Under the pieces are notes generated by a model. That model saw nothing but the letters and a program-made list of their open reading frames with translations, was not told where the DNA came from and made no database searches. A DNA stretch of 64,000 nucleotides from Lysinibacillus antri (GTDB lineage Bacteria > Bacillota > Bacilli > Bacillales_A > Planococcaceae). The translations under genes were made by a program, and so were the position numbers. Location: positions 1-64,000 of the forward strand of contig NZ_RYYR01000021.1 of the NCBI RefSeq assembly GCF_003977595.1, given 5' to 3'. The stretch's first letter is position 1, and every line of letters begins with the position of its first letter. Shown here piece by piece: positions 36,959 to 46,221 of the stretch.

Positions 36959-38344
36959 TTAATTATATTTATTTTTTACCAGTTTATAAATACGCGCCTT
37001 CTTCAAAATAGACTTTGGTACTTGTAACGTTACGGTTATTACCCCTGGATAACGCCCGATCTCTACACCACCAGAAATCGTTGCTCGATTTTTAACTTCA
37101 TCTGACGTTAAATCAAGTAACTTTGAAGCTCGTGTAATTGCATTGTCTGTTGCACGGTTTAAATTCTCACCTGTACCCACAACCGAGATTGGGAATACCT
37201 CTTCAATTTGTTTTAGCCCAAACTCTTCTGCTAATTCTCTTGCTTTTCTTTTTTCTTCTTTTGAGAATGGTTTTGCAGTATACGGTAAGTCATCAACGTT
37301 CGGTAATAAAATTGGTCCATCTAACGGAACTTTTTTCAAGACACTTACCTTTAATTGCACGATGCCCGAAACATCCGTAGTATGCCCTGCAATTTCTCCA
37401 TCCCCCTGCATTGCGTGCATATCCCCTATGTAGACTCCTCCACCAGGTACTTTTACTGGGCAAATTACCACTGCCCCTTCACGGACACGGTTAATATCCA
37501 TATGTCCATCTGTTCGATGCATTTCTAGTTGTTCTTCTGTTAAAGCATATTCATGGGGCGCATTTAAAAGGGCTTGTCCAAAATCACCTGCATTATGAGA
37601 ATCTGGCATTGCTATGGAAGGCATTGTCCCAAGTTGCCCTAAAAATGGTCTCATTCGGGCCATCACACCAATTAAATCTGTGGGCGCAAGTGTCACAACA
37701 GGTGTTTGGATAGACTGTTCGGGTATACGCATAAATTGCTTAGGATTTGAAGCAATTTTACGTGCCCCCTCTTTTCCAACAGTCACACCGACCTCCCCGT
37801 GTGGATGAAAGGCCATTGTATAGCCATTTGTTAAATCAAAAGGAGAGACTTCTGTATCACATGTGGCACATTTTATCGCTCCCTTGCCGATTCCACTTAC
37901 AACAGTCTCTGGCTCCAATTTTCCACATCCAGGACATTTTACTTTAATAAATGGATCTCCAATAAAACGTTCTGGAAGTGGTTGATCTGTTCCTGATGAT
38001 GTTGCCATAGAAGTCACCTGAATGGATTTAATCTCGATTACAATTGCATCTCCTACTTCTGCGCCTTCGATGTAAACGGGTTTTGTTACTTCATGACCTC
38101 CATGAATATTTGGTGTAATCATTGGCCCCCAACAGCCAGGTGCTGTATTAGCAATAATTGTACCACCATCTTTTAATGGTCCTAGCATTACCTTTGCAGG
38201 ATCTAACACGCCATTTGTAAATTCATTGACAAAAATCGTTTCAACGGACTGTATCACTTCAGCATTGTTTTGCAATTCACTTGTGATTGGTGCTTCTTCC
38301 GTTAGTTCTTTTACTTGTACAGATTGAGTTTGTTTATGTATCAT
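36959..38344 (-). CDS. Acetamidase/formamidase family protein
   Basis: Predicted 461-residue FmdA/AmdA-family hydrolase releasing ammonia from short amides. FVNEFTNGVLDP and the GDMHAMQGDGEIAGHTTDVSG core (about 300-320) are conserved. A rubredoxin-like insert CPGC...CATC (about 135-160) would bind a metal and is less usual among short family members. RBS is not strong. It lies between the CoA-transferase and nhaC; the set may process an amide-derived acid. Confidence 0.9.
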   Translation of the reverse strand: MIHKQTQSVQVKELTEEAPITSELQNNAEVIQSVETIFVNEFTNGVLDPAKVMLGPLKDGGTIIANTAPGCWGPMITPNIHGGHEVTKPVYIEGAEVGDAIVIEIKSIQVTSMATSSGTDQPLPERFIGDPFIKVKCPGCGKLEPETVVSGIGKGAIKCATCDTEVSPFDLTNGYTMAFHPHGEVGVTVGKEGARKIASNPKQFMRIPEQSIQTPVVTLAPTDLIGVMARMRPFLGQLGTMPSIAMPDSHNAGDFGQALLNAPHEYALTEEQLEMHRTDGHMDINRVREGAVVICPVKVPGGGVYIGDMHAMQGDGEIAGHTTDVSGIVQLKVSVLKKVPLDGPILLPNVDDLPYTAKPFSKEEKRKARELAEEFGLKQIEEVFPISVVGTGENLNRATDNAITRASKLLDLTSDEVKNRATISGGVEIGRYPGVITVTLQVPKSILKKARIYKLVKNKYN

Positions 38345-38559
38345 TTAATTTTCACTCTTTTCTGAATATATTAATCTAAGTATAGATAACTTGCTTCTAT
38401 CTAACAAGAATATACACGATACAGATATAATTAATTGAAAAGATTTGATTGCACTCATTTTAAGTTTATTAATCTTTATTAAGAATTTGTAAAATAACCC
38501 TATTTCCACAATAAATAGAGTAAGATGAGGTTGAGCTATCATAGCTCCCTATATACGTG

Positions 38560-38599
38560 AAAATGCCCCAGCAACCGCACTTGGCTGCTGGGCATTTTG
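38560..38599. terminator. Terminator-like hairpin upstream of nhaC
   Basis: AAAATGCCC and AGCA pair with TGCT and GGGCATTTT, with one bulge, followed by GTTTT. In the 440-bp gap between the amidase and nhaC it probably stops stray transcripts. The rest of 38345-38680 is AT-rich; TAGATA/TATCTA at about 38383-38403 is a weak inverted pair. Confidence 0.7.
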
Positions 38600-38687
38600 T
38601 TTTCCATCCAAATCTAACCGCGCAAAAATTCCATTCCTTAAGACTCAAATATTCTAACTATCATCCTAAAATTCTATTTTTTAAATA

Positions 38688-38716
38688 TTGACACATTATA
38701 TCAAAACTTATATTAT
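38688..38716 (+). promoter_or_regulatory. nhaC promoter
   Basis: Perfect TTGACA (38688-38693), 17 bp, TATTAT (38711-38716). Transcription would start near 38723, directly before the direct-repeat operator. Confidence 0.85.
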
Positions 38717-38729
38717 TACACTAATAATA

Positions 38730-38748
38730 TTAACGACTATTTAACGTC
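38730..38748 (+). promoter_or_regulatory. Direct-repeat operator, nhaC copy
   Basis: TTAACGAC, TAT, TTAACGTC: two 8-bp half-sites 11 bp apart, one helical turn. It covers about +7 to +25 of the predicted nhaC transcript. Nearly the same string lies upstream of the regulator gene at 40401-41645. Confidence 0.75.
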
Positions 38749-38784
38749 ACAACTTACTAGGTTAAACAGAAATGGGGAATTCAG

Positions 38785-40236
38785 ATGGGGGAAAAAAAGG
38801 AGTTAGCTAAAAAAGAAGTACCTTTATTTTGGGCATTATTACCTTTACTTATTATGGTTGCGACAATGATCGTAACTATCATTTATTTAGAACAGGGTCC
38901 ACATATCCCCTTAATTATCGGTACTTCGATTGCAGCCCTTGTCGCTTGGAAACAAGGATTTAAGTGGTCAGAAATTGAAGAAATGATGTATAAGGGAATA
39001 AGACTAGCATTACCAGCTGTTGTTATCATTATTTTAGTAGGGATTATCATTGGTTCTTGGATCGGCGGCGGTGTTGTCGGTACAATGATTTATTATGGGT
39101 TACAAATCATCACACCTTCAATGTTTTTAGTAACAATCACACTTATTTGTATTGTTGTTTCGTTAGCTATCGGAAGTTCATGGTCGACAATGGGGACAAT
39201 CGGTGTAGCGGGCATGGGAATTGGGTTAAGTATGGGAATTCCTGCTCCAATCATCGCAGGTGCAGTTATTTCTGGGGCTTATTTTGGCGATAAAATGTCA
39301 CCGCTTTCAGATACGACAAACCTAGCATCTGGTTTAACTGGTACCGATTTATTTGTACATATTAAACATATGTTGTACACAACGATACCTGGGATTCTTA
39401 TTGCTTTAGCGGTATATGGTATTATTGGCATGAACTATAAAGACGGTTCGATTGATACAGCGAGCATTCAACAAACAATCAATGCTCTTGAAGAAAGCTT
39501 TGTAATTTCACCATGGTTATTATTAATCCCTGTTGTAGTAATTGCACTCGTTGTGATGAAAGTACCTGCCATTCCAGCACTTGTCATTGGAGCTCTCTTA
39601 GGTACACTATCACAAGTATTTATTCAAGGTGATACGTTAGCAACTGCCATCGCTTCATTACAAAGCGGCTTTGTGATTGATACAGGAAATGAAATGGTGG
39701 ATAACCTATTTAATCGTGGTGGATTAGATTCTATGATGTATACGGTTTCAATGACTCTTGTAGCGATGACATTTGGTGGAATACTAGAATACTCAGGTAT
39801 GTTGCAATCGATTATGAACCAAATTTTAAAAGCAGCGAAATCTACAGGCTCTCTAGTTGCTTCAACAATTTTAGCTTGTTTCACAACAAATGCTACATGT
39901 TCGGAACAATATATTTCAATCGTTGTTCCAGCACGTATGTTTGCATCCACTTATCGCAAGAAAGGACTTAACTCGAAAAACCTTTCACGCGCATTAGAGG
40001 ATGGCGGTACATTAACGTCTGTATTCATCCCATGGAACACTTGTGGCGTATTCATACTGGGTACATTAGGAGTAGGCGCATTTGAATATGCACCATATGC
40101 AGTGTTAAACTTCGTCGTTCCAATTATTTCAATTATTTACGCATTCACAGGCTTTACAATTCAAAAGTTAACGGAAGCTGAAATTGCTGAATTAAACAAA
40201 AAAGATGCAGAGTTACTAGCTGAAACTGCAAACTAA
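38785..40236 (+). CDS. nhaC: Na+/H+ antiporter, NhaC family
   Basis: Predicted 483-residue antiporter with about 11-12 helices. SLAIGSSWSTMGTIGVAGMGIG (about 130-151), GAVISGAYFGDKMSPLSDTTNLAS and CFTTNATCSEQY are NhaC hallmarks. Family members exchange sodium for protons, and some exchange organic acids (malate/lactate) or amino acids. Given the neighbouring CoA-transferase and amidase, an organic-acid exchanger is possible. A consensus promoter and a direct-repeat operator lie upstream; repeat copy 3 lies directly downstream. Confidence 0.93.
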   Translation: MGEKKELAKKEVPLFWALLPLLIMVATMIVTIIYLEQGPHIPLIIGTSIAALVAWKQGFKWSEIEEMMYKGIRLALPAVVIIILVGIIIGSWIGGGVVGTMIYYGLQIITPSMFLVTITLICIVVSLAIGSSWSTMGTIGVAGMGIGLSMGIPAPIIAGAVISGAYFGDKMSPLSDTTNLASGLTGTDLFVHIKHMLYTTIPGILIALAVYGIIGMNYKDGSIDTASIQQTINALEESFVISPWLLLIPVVVIALVVMKVPAIPALVIGALLGTLSQVFIQGDTLATAIASLQSGFVIDTGNEMVDNLFNRGGLDSMMYTVSMTLVAMTFGGILEYSGMLQSIMNQILKAAKSTGSLVASTILACFTTNATCSEQYISIVVPARMFASTYRKKGLNSKNLSRALEDGGTLTSVFIPWNTCGVFILGTLGVGAFEYAPYAVLNFVVPIISIIYAFTGFTIQKLTEAEIAELNKKDAELLAETAN

Positions 40237-40243
40237 ATGGATT

Positions 40244-40393
40244 AAAGGAGCCGTCCAAAAAGTCATTTTGGACGGCTCCTTTGCGACGAGGATAGTGACA
40301 ATTTATTGTTACTACCGCAGGAGCACAGCTTTTTAGCGATATTTTATTATTAGAAGCGTAGATGTCCAGAAAGTGTAGTGCTTTCTGGACATC
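40244..40393. repeat. Structured interspersed repeat, copy 3
   Basis: About 150 bp with all three hairpins, eight bases after the nhaC stop. Here hairpin 3 is followed by TCTTTTTTT, giving a proper terminator for nhaC. The convergent regulator ends just to the right. Confidence 0.92.
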
Positions 40394-40400
40394 TCTTTTT

Positions 40401-41645
40401 TTATATAAACGTAGGGATGTTTAACTTATAAAGTGACCTTGGTCTTCCCTGCTGATAGGTCATTTCCTCACCAACAATTTTCGCATATTGATGATCGACT
40501 AACTTTTTTAAGATTCTCTCGGTCGTTCGTCTACTTACCTGTAAAAATCTTTCTAAATCATAGGCCGTAAACTCAATGGCTGGATGTGTACGACTAAATA
40601 GTAAGACTTTCGAAAGATTCGCCGGACTTAAAGCAGTTCGTTTTGCAATTTCTACTAATTTCGGTTCCTTTGTTCTGAGTTCGATTGATTTGTTTTGATG
40701 CGGGTATGGTCCCTTCAATTGTTTTTTCTCAGTAATAATATTGACCGAGTTTTCCTTCGTGAATTTCAAGGCATCTTTCGCATTTTGAGTGGCATCTTCT
40801 ATACTTTTTCCATAGCCAAATGCCAATTTAAATGGCACTGCACTTAGCTGTTTCCACTCTTCATTCGTTAAGGAATTAACAACCCGTTCCACATCCCCCT
40901 GTGTCATATACATAATAAATTGGTTGTTTTTTACCTGTATTAATCTCGTCTTAAACAAGGTGCTAAATAGGAGCAATTCTTTACTTTGATCTATCGTATC
41001 TCCATTGAGCTGTATATACCCTATCGCGATTTTGGCGGACTGACTTTTTGCTAATAACGCCATATTTTTTGTATCAATAATCCCTTTTATAATTGAGCTC
41101 TTTGGATCGATCATTCGCACAACAGGGACATTTAACTGTTTTAGACTTTCGTAAACCGCATGTACACTCGTTATGGCTCTTGTAATTTTCTTTTGTTCAT
41201 ATAATTCATGATGGAAATGGATAATCTCTTTCATTTCCATTTTTGGATCTATCTTTAATAATTTAGGAATTGAAACAAAACCAATATCCTCTAGAACATT
41301 ATGTATGATTTGCGGTTCAACTAAATCCATTGAGACTTCTTGAATAGTAGACAGCTCATCCCTTCTCATAATGGATAAAAGCGTTGTTGAAATGGCTGTT
41401 TCATCTTGGTGCAAATAATGTGATGGAATAGGTAAACTTTCACATATCTCCTTGGCATAGATATACGGTATTGAACCGGAAAAGAAAACTGCATCACATG
41501 GCTTTAATTCACGGACAAGATTTGCAGCCTGTTGTGGTTCGTTATATAAATAATAATCTAATTTAATAGAAGAAAGTTCTGATTCTATTGTTTGTACTCG
41601 TTGTGCAAACTCGGAAGAACAAATTACTGCAATATGAATAGTCAT
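40401..41645 (-). CDS. Transcriptional regulator with PrpR-like sensor and C-terminal wHTH
   Basis: Predicted 414 residues. N-terminus (about 1-95) has the alternating fold of PrpR_N-like ligand domains (HIAVICSSEFAQRVQTIE; PCDAVFFSGSIPYIYA). The middle (about 205-300) resembles a degenerate GGDEF/cyclase-type domain without a catalytic motif. The end (about 355-410) is a winged helix (FTAYDLERFLQVSRRTTERILKKL). I do not recognise a named family. The site TTTACGAC-TAT-TTAACGAC in its own upstream region also occurs at nhaC, so it probably controls itself and nhaC. Confidence 0.82.
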   Translation of the reverse strand: MTIHIAVICSSEFAQRVQTIESELSSIKLDYYLYNEPQQAANLVRELKPCDAVFFSGSIPYIYAKEICESLPIPSHYLHQDETAISTTLLSIMRRDELSTIQEVSMDLVEPQIIHNVLEDIGFVSIPKLLKIDPKMEMKEIIHFHHELYEQKKITRAITSVHAVYESLKQLNVPVVRMIDPKSSIIKGIIDTKNMALLAKSQSAKIAIGYIQLNGDTIDQSKELLLFSTLFKTRLIQVKNNQFIMYMTQGDVERVVNSLTNEEWKQLSAVPFKLAFGYGKSIEDATQNAKDALKFTKENSVNIITEKKQLKGPYPHQNKSIELRTKEPKLVEIAKRTALSPANLSKVLLFSRTHPAIEFTAYDLERFLQVSRRTTERILKKLVDHQYAKIVGEEMTYQQGRPRSLYKLNIPTFI

Positions 41646-41658
41646 ATCCCCACCCCTT

Positions 41659-41677
41659 TTTACGACTATTTAACGAC
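41659..41677 (-). promoter_or_regulatory. Direct-repeat operator, regulator copy
   Basis: TTTACGAC, TAT, TTAACGAC, 14 bp upstream of the regulator's start. Half-site, spacing and central TAT are the same as at nhaC (38730). Confidence 0.75.
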
Positions 41678-41779
41678 AATGATTACTTTATCATAACATA
41701 TTTATAAAATATTCTAAATTTTCAGTACTTAAAAATCAATAAAAAAATAGAAGCACACGAATATGCTCCTATCATTTTT

Positions 41780-42079
41780 TTATTCTGTTGCTTCACTTGC
41801 TAATTGTTCTTTACAAAAAGCTAATATCATTTCTTCTTCTTCATCTTCTAATCCAAAATCTAAATATTTGTTATCGGTTTTATCAATGAGGAAGTAATTT
41901 AATATCGTAGTTTCTTCTGGTGATTTTTGACCAACTAATACACGCACTTCAATACCTGCTTCTGTATAAAGCTCGTCTTCTTCATCTACTTCAACGTCTA
42001 GTAAAAATTCATACCGTTTGCCTTCAATAATGTTTGTTGGATCTTTTATTTCTTCCAATGAGAATTGTGTAATTTCCAT
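41780..42079 (-). CDS. Acidic small protein, DUF6509-like
   Basis: Predicted 99-residue very acidic cytoplasmic protein (VDEEDELYTE, GLEDEEEEMI). The opening FSLEEIKDPTNIIEGKRYEFLLDVEVDEEDELY resembles the DUF6509 family of Bacillaceae as I remember it. AAAGGAG lies before the ATG. Single gene, function unknown. Confidence 0.8.
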   Translation of the reverse strand: MEITQFSLEEIKDPTNIIEGKRYEFLLDVEVDEEDELYTEAGIEVRVLVGQKSPEETTILNYFLIDKTDNKYLDFGLEDEEEEMILAFCKEQLASEATE

Positions 42080-42233
42080 CTTTTTTCTCCTTTATATTTC
42101 AATCGGAACATATTTCTATCTATAATAATAATGAAAAACATATCACGGTCAATCAAAAGCCTCTATTCAAGTTTCATGACATGTATCCCTATATATGCCA
42201 AAATAATCATACAATACTTAAAGGAGAAATTGG

Positions 42234-43418
42234 ATGAAAGATTTATTTTATTATGTAAATTCAACGATGAAGGAATTTACAGCACAAGTGGTTTGCACTG
42301 GAATCGATAAAGAGCGACCATATGTTGTTCTTTCCAATACTGCCTTTTACCCAACTGGCGGCGGGCAACCTCATGATACTGGATGGATTAATAATGTGCC
42401 TGTTGTGGATGTTGAAAAAGTAAATGATGAAATTCGCCATTATATTGATGGTCCAACCAATTCGGTAAATGGTGAGGTTCACGGTAAACTCAACTGGGAA
42501 CGCAGATTTGATCATATGCAGCAGCACTGCGGTCAACACATACTTACCGCTGCCTTTGTAGAGTTGTTTGACTTTGCTACAGTTAGTTTTCATCTTGGCA
42601 GTGAGCTTGTTACCATTGATTTGAATACAAATGCGATTACAGAGGAACAGCTTGCTCTTGCCGAACAACGCGCAAATGAAATCATTTTAGAAAATCGCCC
42701 TGTTGAAACAAAGTGGATCACAAAAGATGAACTGTCCCAGTATCCATTGCGAAAAGACGTTGCAGTGGAGGATGACATTCGCTTAGTAATTATCCCCGAT
42801 TTTGATTACAACGGCTGTGGAGGAACGCACCCACCATCTACAGGACAGGTTAGTGCACTAAAAATAATGGGAACAGAAAAAATGAAGAAAAATATTCGTG
42901 TTCATTTTGTATGTGGTCAACGTGTACTAGACCAGCTAGATATGCGAAAAAAGGTTTTATCCGATGTTTCTCGTCAGTTAAGTGTTCCAGAAGAATATTC
43001 AGGGGAAGCTTTACGCAAGGTTTTAACGGACGTAAAGAAAGTAGAGAAAGCGCTTGATGAAGCACAAAATGTATTATTACAGGTTGAAGCAAAAGAGCTA
43101 TTTGAAAAGAGTGTGAGTGGAATTGTTGCCGTTACTTTTGAAAATCGCACCATCCAAACATTGCAAAAGCTTGGCCGCGCAATTGTAGCACTCCATAGTG
43201 AAGTCATTGCTCTACTTGTAGCAGATAATGGGGATAAACTTCAATTTATTGCTGCACGTGGAGAGAATCAAGAAAAAAGCATGAAGGAGCTATCAAATGC
43301 CGTTCTTCCATTAATTAATGGTAAAGGTGGAGGAAGTGATTCCTTTGCACAAGGCGGAGGAGAGAAACTACTAGCTGCTACAGAATTGCTTGAACATATG
43401 AAAAAGCATTTCGTTTAA
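42234..43418 (+). CDS. Alanyl-tRNA editing protein, AlaX-L type with DHHA1 domain
   Basis: Predicted 394-residue free-standing editing enzyme that hydrolyses mischarged Ser- or Gly-tRNA(Ala). The AlaRS-like N-terminal YPTGGGQPHDTG, zinc motif HMQQHCGQH (about 87-95) and second motif CGGTHPPSTG (about 188) form the active site. A coiled stretch (about 240-290) and C-terminal DHHA1 module with GGGSDSFAQGGG follow, making it the long AlaX class. AAAGGAG precedes the ATG. Monocistronic with a strong terminator. Confidence 0.93.
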   Translation: MKDLFYYVNSTMKEFTAQVVCTGIDKERPYVVLSNTAFYPTGGGQPHDTGWINNVPVVDVEKVNDEIRHYIDGPTNSVNGEVHGKLNWERRFDHMQQHCGQHILTAAFVELFDFATVSFHLGSELVTIDLNTNAITEEQLALAEQRANEIILENRPVETKWITKDELSQYPLRKDVAVEDDIRLVIIPDFDYNGCGGTHPPSTGQVSALKIMGTEKMKKNIRVHFVCGQRVLDQLDMRKKVLSDVSRQLSVPEEYSGEALRKVLTDVKKVEKALDEAQNVLLQVEAKELFEKSVSGIVAVTFENRTIQTLQKLGRAIVALHSEVIALLVADNGDKLQFIAARGENQEKSMKELSNAVLPLINGKGGGSDSFAQGGGEKLLAATELLEHMKKHFV

Positions 43419-43499
43419 AAGCATGATGGAATGGCGATGGTTGGGCTTGTGAATCAGCACAGAAGTAACAAGATATATCATTAGCCAATAAATTAATGA

Positions 43500-43538
43500 A
43501 AGCATGTTTTGTGCCAGACGACAAAACATGCTTTTTTA
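43500..43538 (+). terminator. Terminator of the AlaX gene
   Basis: AGCATGTTTTGT pairs exactly with ACAAAACATGCT around an 8-nt loop, followed by TTTTTTA. Confidence 0.92.
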
Positions 43539-43778
43539 TATGTGTGCCAAGATTGAATATAATTCTAAGGCGCTTTCTTAATTAGGGACAACAAACTTCG
43601 ATGTGAAATTCAATAAATTATAACGACTAATTTAACTTAATTTTAACCTTTGTGATATAGAATGGTCTGAGGTTAGGATGATTTATTCAGTTTTTAAATA
43701 ATGATTCCTAGCTAAGTGTAAAACATTTCTATTTTTGCTGTGAATAAAGACATGCATAAAAGGGAGGTGTCCATAAAT

Positions 43779-43847
43779 ATGGAAATGGTTAGAGGAATTA
43801 TTTCAGTACCAGCACCAGATCGTGGAGATAGAAAAATAGAAAGATAA
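43779..43847 (+). CDS. Possible 22-residue peptide gene
   Basis: Short frame beginning MEMVRGIISV and ending DRGDRKIER, with PAP in the middle. AGGGAGGTG eight bases upstream is one of the best ribosome sites in the region, which is the main support. A hairpin (43907-43934) lies between it and the ABC exporter genes, as is common when a peptide must be made in excess over its exporter. An in-frame ATG at 43752 would add nine residues but has a poorer site. No known bacteriocin or pheromone family is recognised. It could be a leader peptide or chance. Confidence 0.4.
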   Translation: MEMVRGIISVPAPDRGDRKIER

Positions 43848-43906
43848 TCAAGGTTGTTTTTCTTATACTGTAATCCATAATATTTGTAAAATTCCACAGT
43901 ATCAAA

Positions 43907-43939
43907 AAGGTCTGACATGATCAAGTCAGACCTTGAATT
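43907..43939 (+). terminator. Attenuating hairpin between the peptide frame and the ABC genes
   Basis: AAGGTCTGAC pairs exactly with GTCAGACCTT around eight bases, followed by GAATTTT. The imperfect T-run would allow partial read-through into the exporter genes. Confidence 0.7.
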
Positions 43940-43969
43940 TTCTAAAAAATGAATGGAAGGTCCTCTACT

Positions 43970-44914
43970 ATGGGTGAACGAATATATGAATTGGAACATG
44001 TTAGTTATTGTTATAAAAAAGCAGTACAGAAAGCAAATGATGATATTTCCTTCCCCATCTATAAAGGAGAGATCATTGGCATCTTAGGACCAAACGGCGC
44101 AGGGAAAACGACATTAATTAAACAAATGATGGGTCAATTAGCCCCTACATCAGGGACAATTAAGTTTCAAGGGCAAGATATCTTAAACGACACAAAACAT
44201 CTATTAAAACAAGTCGCATACTATTCACAAGAAACCTTTGCCTTATCCTTTTTAAAAGTATGGGAATCTCTGTATTTTACTGGACGTTTAAGAGGACTGA
44301 CACGAAATGAAGCGAAGTGTCAGACAGAGGGGATATTAGAGCGACTGGATATGAATGAATACCGACATACATTGCTAAAGAGCCTTTCTGGAGGACAAAG
44401 AAGGCTTATTGGTCTAGGTACAGCATTAATCGGACATGCATCCATAATGATTCTAGATGAACCAACGAACGAGTTAGATCCTTTAAAACGTAAATTAGTG
44501 TGGGAAATCATCCAAGAACAAAATCAAAAGGGTGTAACCATTATATTAGTAACCCATAATATTTTGGAAGCAGAAAAAGTCGTTCATCGAGTGGCAGTCA
44601 TTAATCATGGGAAGCTTTTAGCGATCGACCATGTGACAAAACTTAAGGAAAGAGTCGATCAAAGAATGCGCTTGGAAGTCATTACCCAAGATGAATCGTC
44701 ACTTCACATTCAAGAGCAACTTGGAGTTTTTGGAGAAATTGAAAGAATGGAAGATACGAAATTTCGTATATTAATTGAGAAGAAACAGGTGGCTAGCGCT
44801 ATAGAGTCTATTCAAGATGATCGTTTTAACATTCGTCAATTTTCTTTGCTTCCACCTAGTTTAGAGGATGTATATTCTAAAATTCATGAGCAAAAGGTTG
44901 GAGAATGGTTATGA
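43970..44914 (+). CDS. ABC transporter ATPase
   Basis: Predicted 314-residue ATPase of the CcmA/drug-exporter type: Walker A GPNGAGKTT, signature LSGGQRRLIGLG, Walker B IMILDEPTNELDP, H-loop VTHNILEAE, then an extra C-terminal domain of about 90 residues as in DrrA-like ATPases. An ATG at 43949 is in frame but has no ribosome site; 43970 has GGAAGGT about ten bases upstream. It couples to the permease gene by ATGA overlap. Confidence 0.9.
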   Translation: MGERIYELEHVSYCYKKAVQKANDDISFPIYKGEIIGILGPNGAGKTTLIKQMMGQLAPTSGTIKFQGQDILNDTKHLLKQVAYYSQETFALSFLKVWESLYFTGRLRGLTRNEAKCQTEGILERLDMNEYRHTLLKSLSGGQRRLIGLGTALIGHASIMILDEPTNELDPLKRKLVWEIIQEQNQKGVTIILVTHNILEAEKVVHRVAVINHGKLLAIDHVTKLKERVDQRMRLEVITQDESSLHIQEQLGVFGEIERMEDTKFRILIEKKQVASAIESIQDDRFNIRQFSLLPPSLEDVYSKIHEQKVGEWL

Positions 44915-45666
44915 AAATGCATTCCGTCATTCATTTTTTTGTGGAATTATTTATTTTATTTCGTATCCAAATTTCAATCGTTCGCTATCAATTAATATGG
45001 ATTTTAGGCATGGCGACCATGTTTCCAGTTGTTACTCTTTTATTCCTTGAATTTATCGTGGGAGATATGAATGCTGAAAAGCTAGCACGTATCATTATTG
45101 GGAATATGGTTTTTAGTATTTTGTTAATGGGAATGAACGTCTTAGCTCAAGACATTTCCCATCAAAAATTTGGTGGTTACTTTACTTATTATTCATCTTT
45201 ACCCATCCGTAAAATCAATTTTATTCTGTCCTTGCTTTTTTATGGAATTTTAACTTCATTACCGTCCTTTATCATTGTATTTATATTAGGTCAACAAGTG
45301 TATGGGATTCAACTTCATTTTGAGTTGTTATTAATCCCAGTTACTTTTATCTCTATTTTTAGTGTAGTAGGAATTGGCGTCTCAATCGGTTTTTTATCAC
45401 CCAATCCACAGTTTACAAATGTAGTGTCTCAGTTTTTATTAATGTTTGTCACGTTTATGACACCTGTTATGGTCAATTTAGATCAGCTTCCATCTATTTT
45501 ACAGTGGATTTCTTATTTATTACCGACAACCTATGTGGCGAATGCATTACATGGGATGCTCACAGTTGGTTGGACTACCACAACGGGAAATGAATTGTTC
45601 ATCTTGTTGATTTTCTCCTATATCTCGTATCTGATTATCAGTAAAAAAATTCATTGGCGTGTTTAA
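44911..45666 (+). CDS. ABC-2 type permease
   Basis: Predicted 251-residue permease with six hydrophobic helices. DISHQKFGGYFTYYSSLPIRKINFI (about 80-105) is the coupling-helix region and LDQLPSILQWISYLLPTTYVANAL the usual late extracellular hairpin. Start at 44911 has GGAGA seven bases upstream and overlaps the ATPase stop; an in-frame ATG at 44905 is too close to that site. It forms the exporter with the ATPase. A peptide substrate is suggested only by the short frame upstream. Confidence 0.88.
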   Translation: MKMHSVIHFFVELFILFRIQISIVRYQLIWILGMATMFPVVTLLFLEFIVGDMNAEKLARIIIGNMVFSILLMGMNVLAQDISHQKFGGYFTYYSSLPIRKINFILSLLFYGILTSLPSFIIVFILGQQVYGIQLHFELLLIPVTFISIFSVVGIGVSIGFLSPNPQFTNVVSQFLLMFVTFMTPVMVNLDQLPSILQWISYLLPTTYVANALHGMLTVGWTTTTGNELFILLIFSYISYLIISKKIHWRV

Positions 45667-45684
45667 TAATGAGTAAAAGGAGTT

Positions 45685-46221
45685 GTGAAAGTGAGACTAC
45701 TTAAGTGCCAACAAGAAGAAGAATATGAAAGGTTTGTCTATTTTCTTTTGCAAAATCGTAATATGTTCGATGAAGCGTTTGGAGTAAGTTATTCATTATT
45801 CGATGCAATAGGAAGTCTGTACTTGATTCTTGGACAGGAGAATGTTTTGTTGATTTTAGATGAACAAGAAGAAATGATTGGATTCGCTTGCTATACATAC
45901 GGTACGCGAGAAAATCAATTTGAAGATCAGCATATTGCTTTTGTAAATTGTGCTGTTTTAAAACCAAATTATCGAAGAAGTCGTGCCTTTTTATATTATT
46001 TTAAACAACTCACAAAACTGATGAAAGAGGAAAAGGATGATATAAAAGAGTTTCGCTTTTATGCATATCGCCATCACAATTATACCCAACGCTTATATCG
46101 CAAATTTGCAACTGTCATCGGCGAAATAGAAGATCAATTTGCAATAAAGGATATTTTCTCCGTAGAGTTTTCTCAATTATGTGAGTATCTTGAGCAATTT
46201 GACAAGAAGATAAGAGTGTAG
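45685..46221 (+). CDS. GNAT-fold protein linked to the ABC exporter
   Basis: Predicted 178 residues. The run VLLILDEQEEMIGFACYTYGTR...HIAFVNCAVLKPNYRRSRAFLYYFKQL has GNAT strand-strand-helix layout, but the RxxGxG/A pyrophosphate motif is degraded to RRSRAF, so acetyl-CoA binding is doubtful. Start is GTG at 45685 or, better spaced from AAAGGAG, GTG at 45691. It lies 18 bp after the permease, so it is probably third gene of the exporter operon: modification enzyme, immunity or something else. Confidence 0.72.
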   Translation: MKVRLLKCQQEEEYERFVYFLLQNRNMFDEAFGVSYSLFDAIGSLYLILGQENVLLILDEQEEMIGFACYTYGTRENQFEDQHIAFVNCAVLKPNYRRSRAFLYYFKQLTKLMKEEKDDIKEFRFYAYRHHNYTQRLYRKFATVIGEIEDQFAIKDIFSVEFSQLCEYLEQFDKKIRV

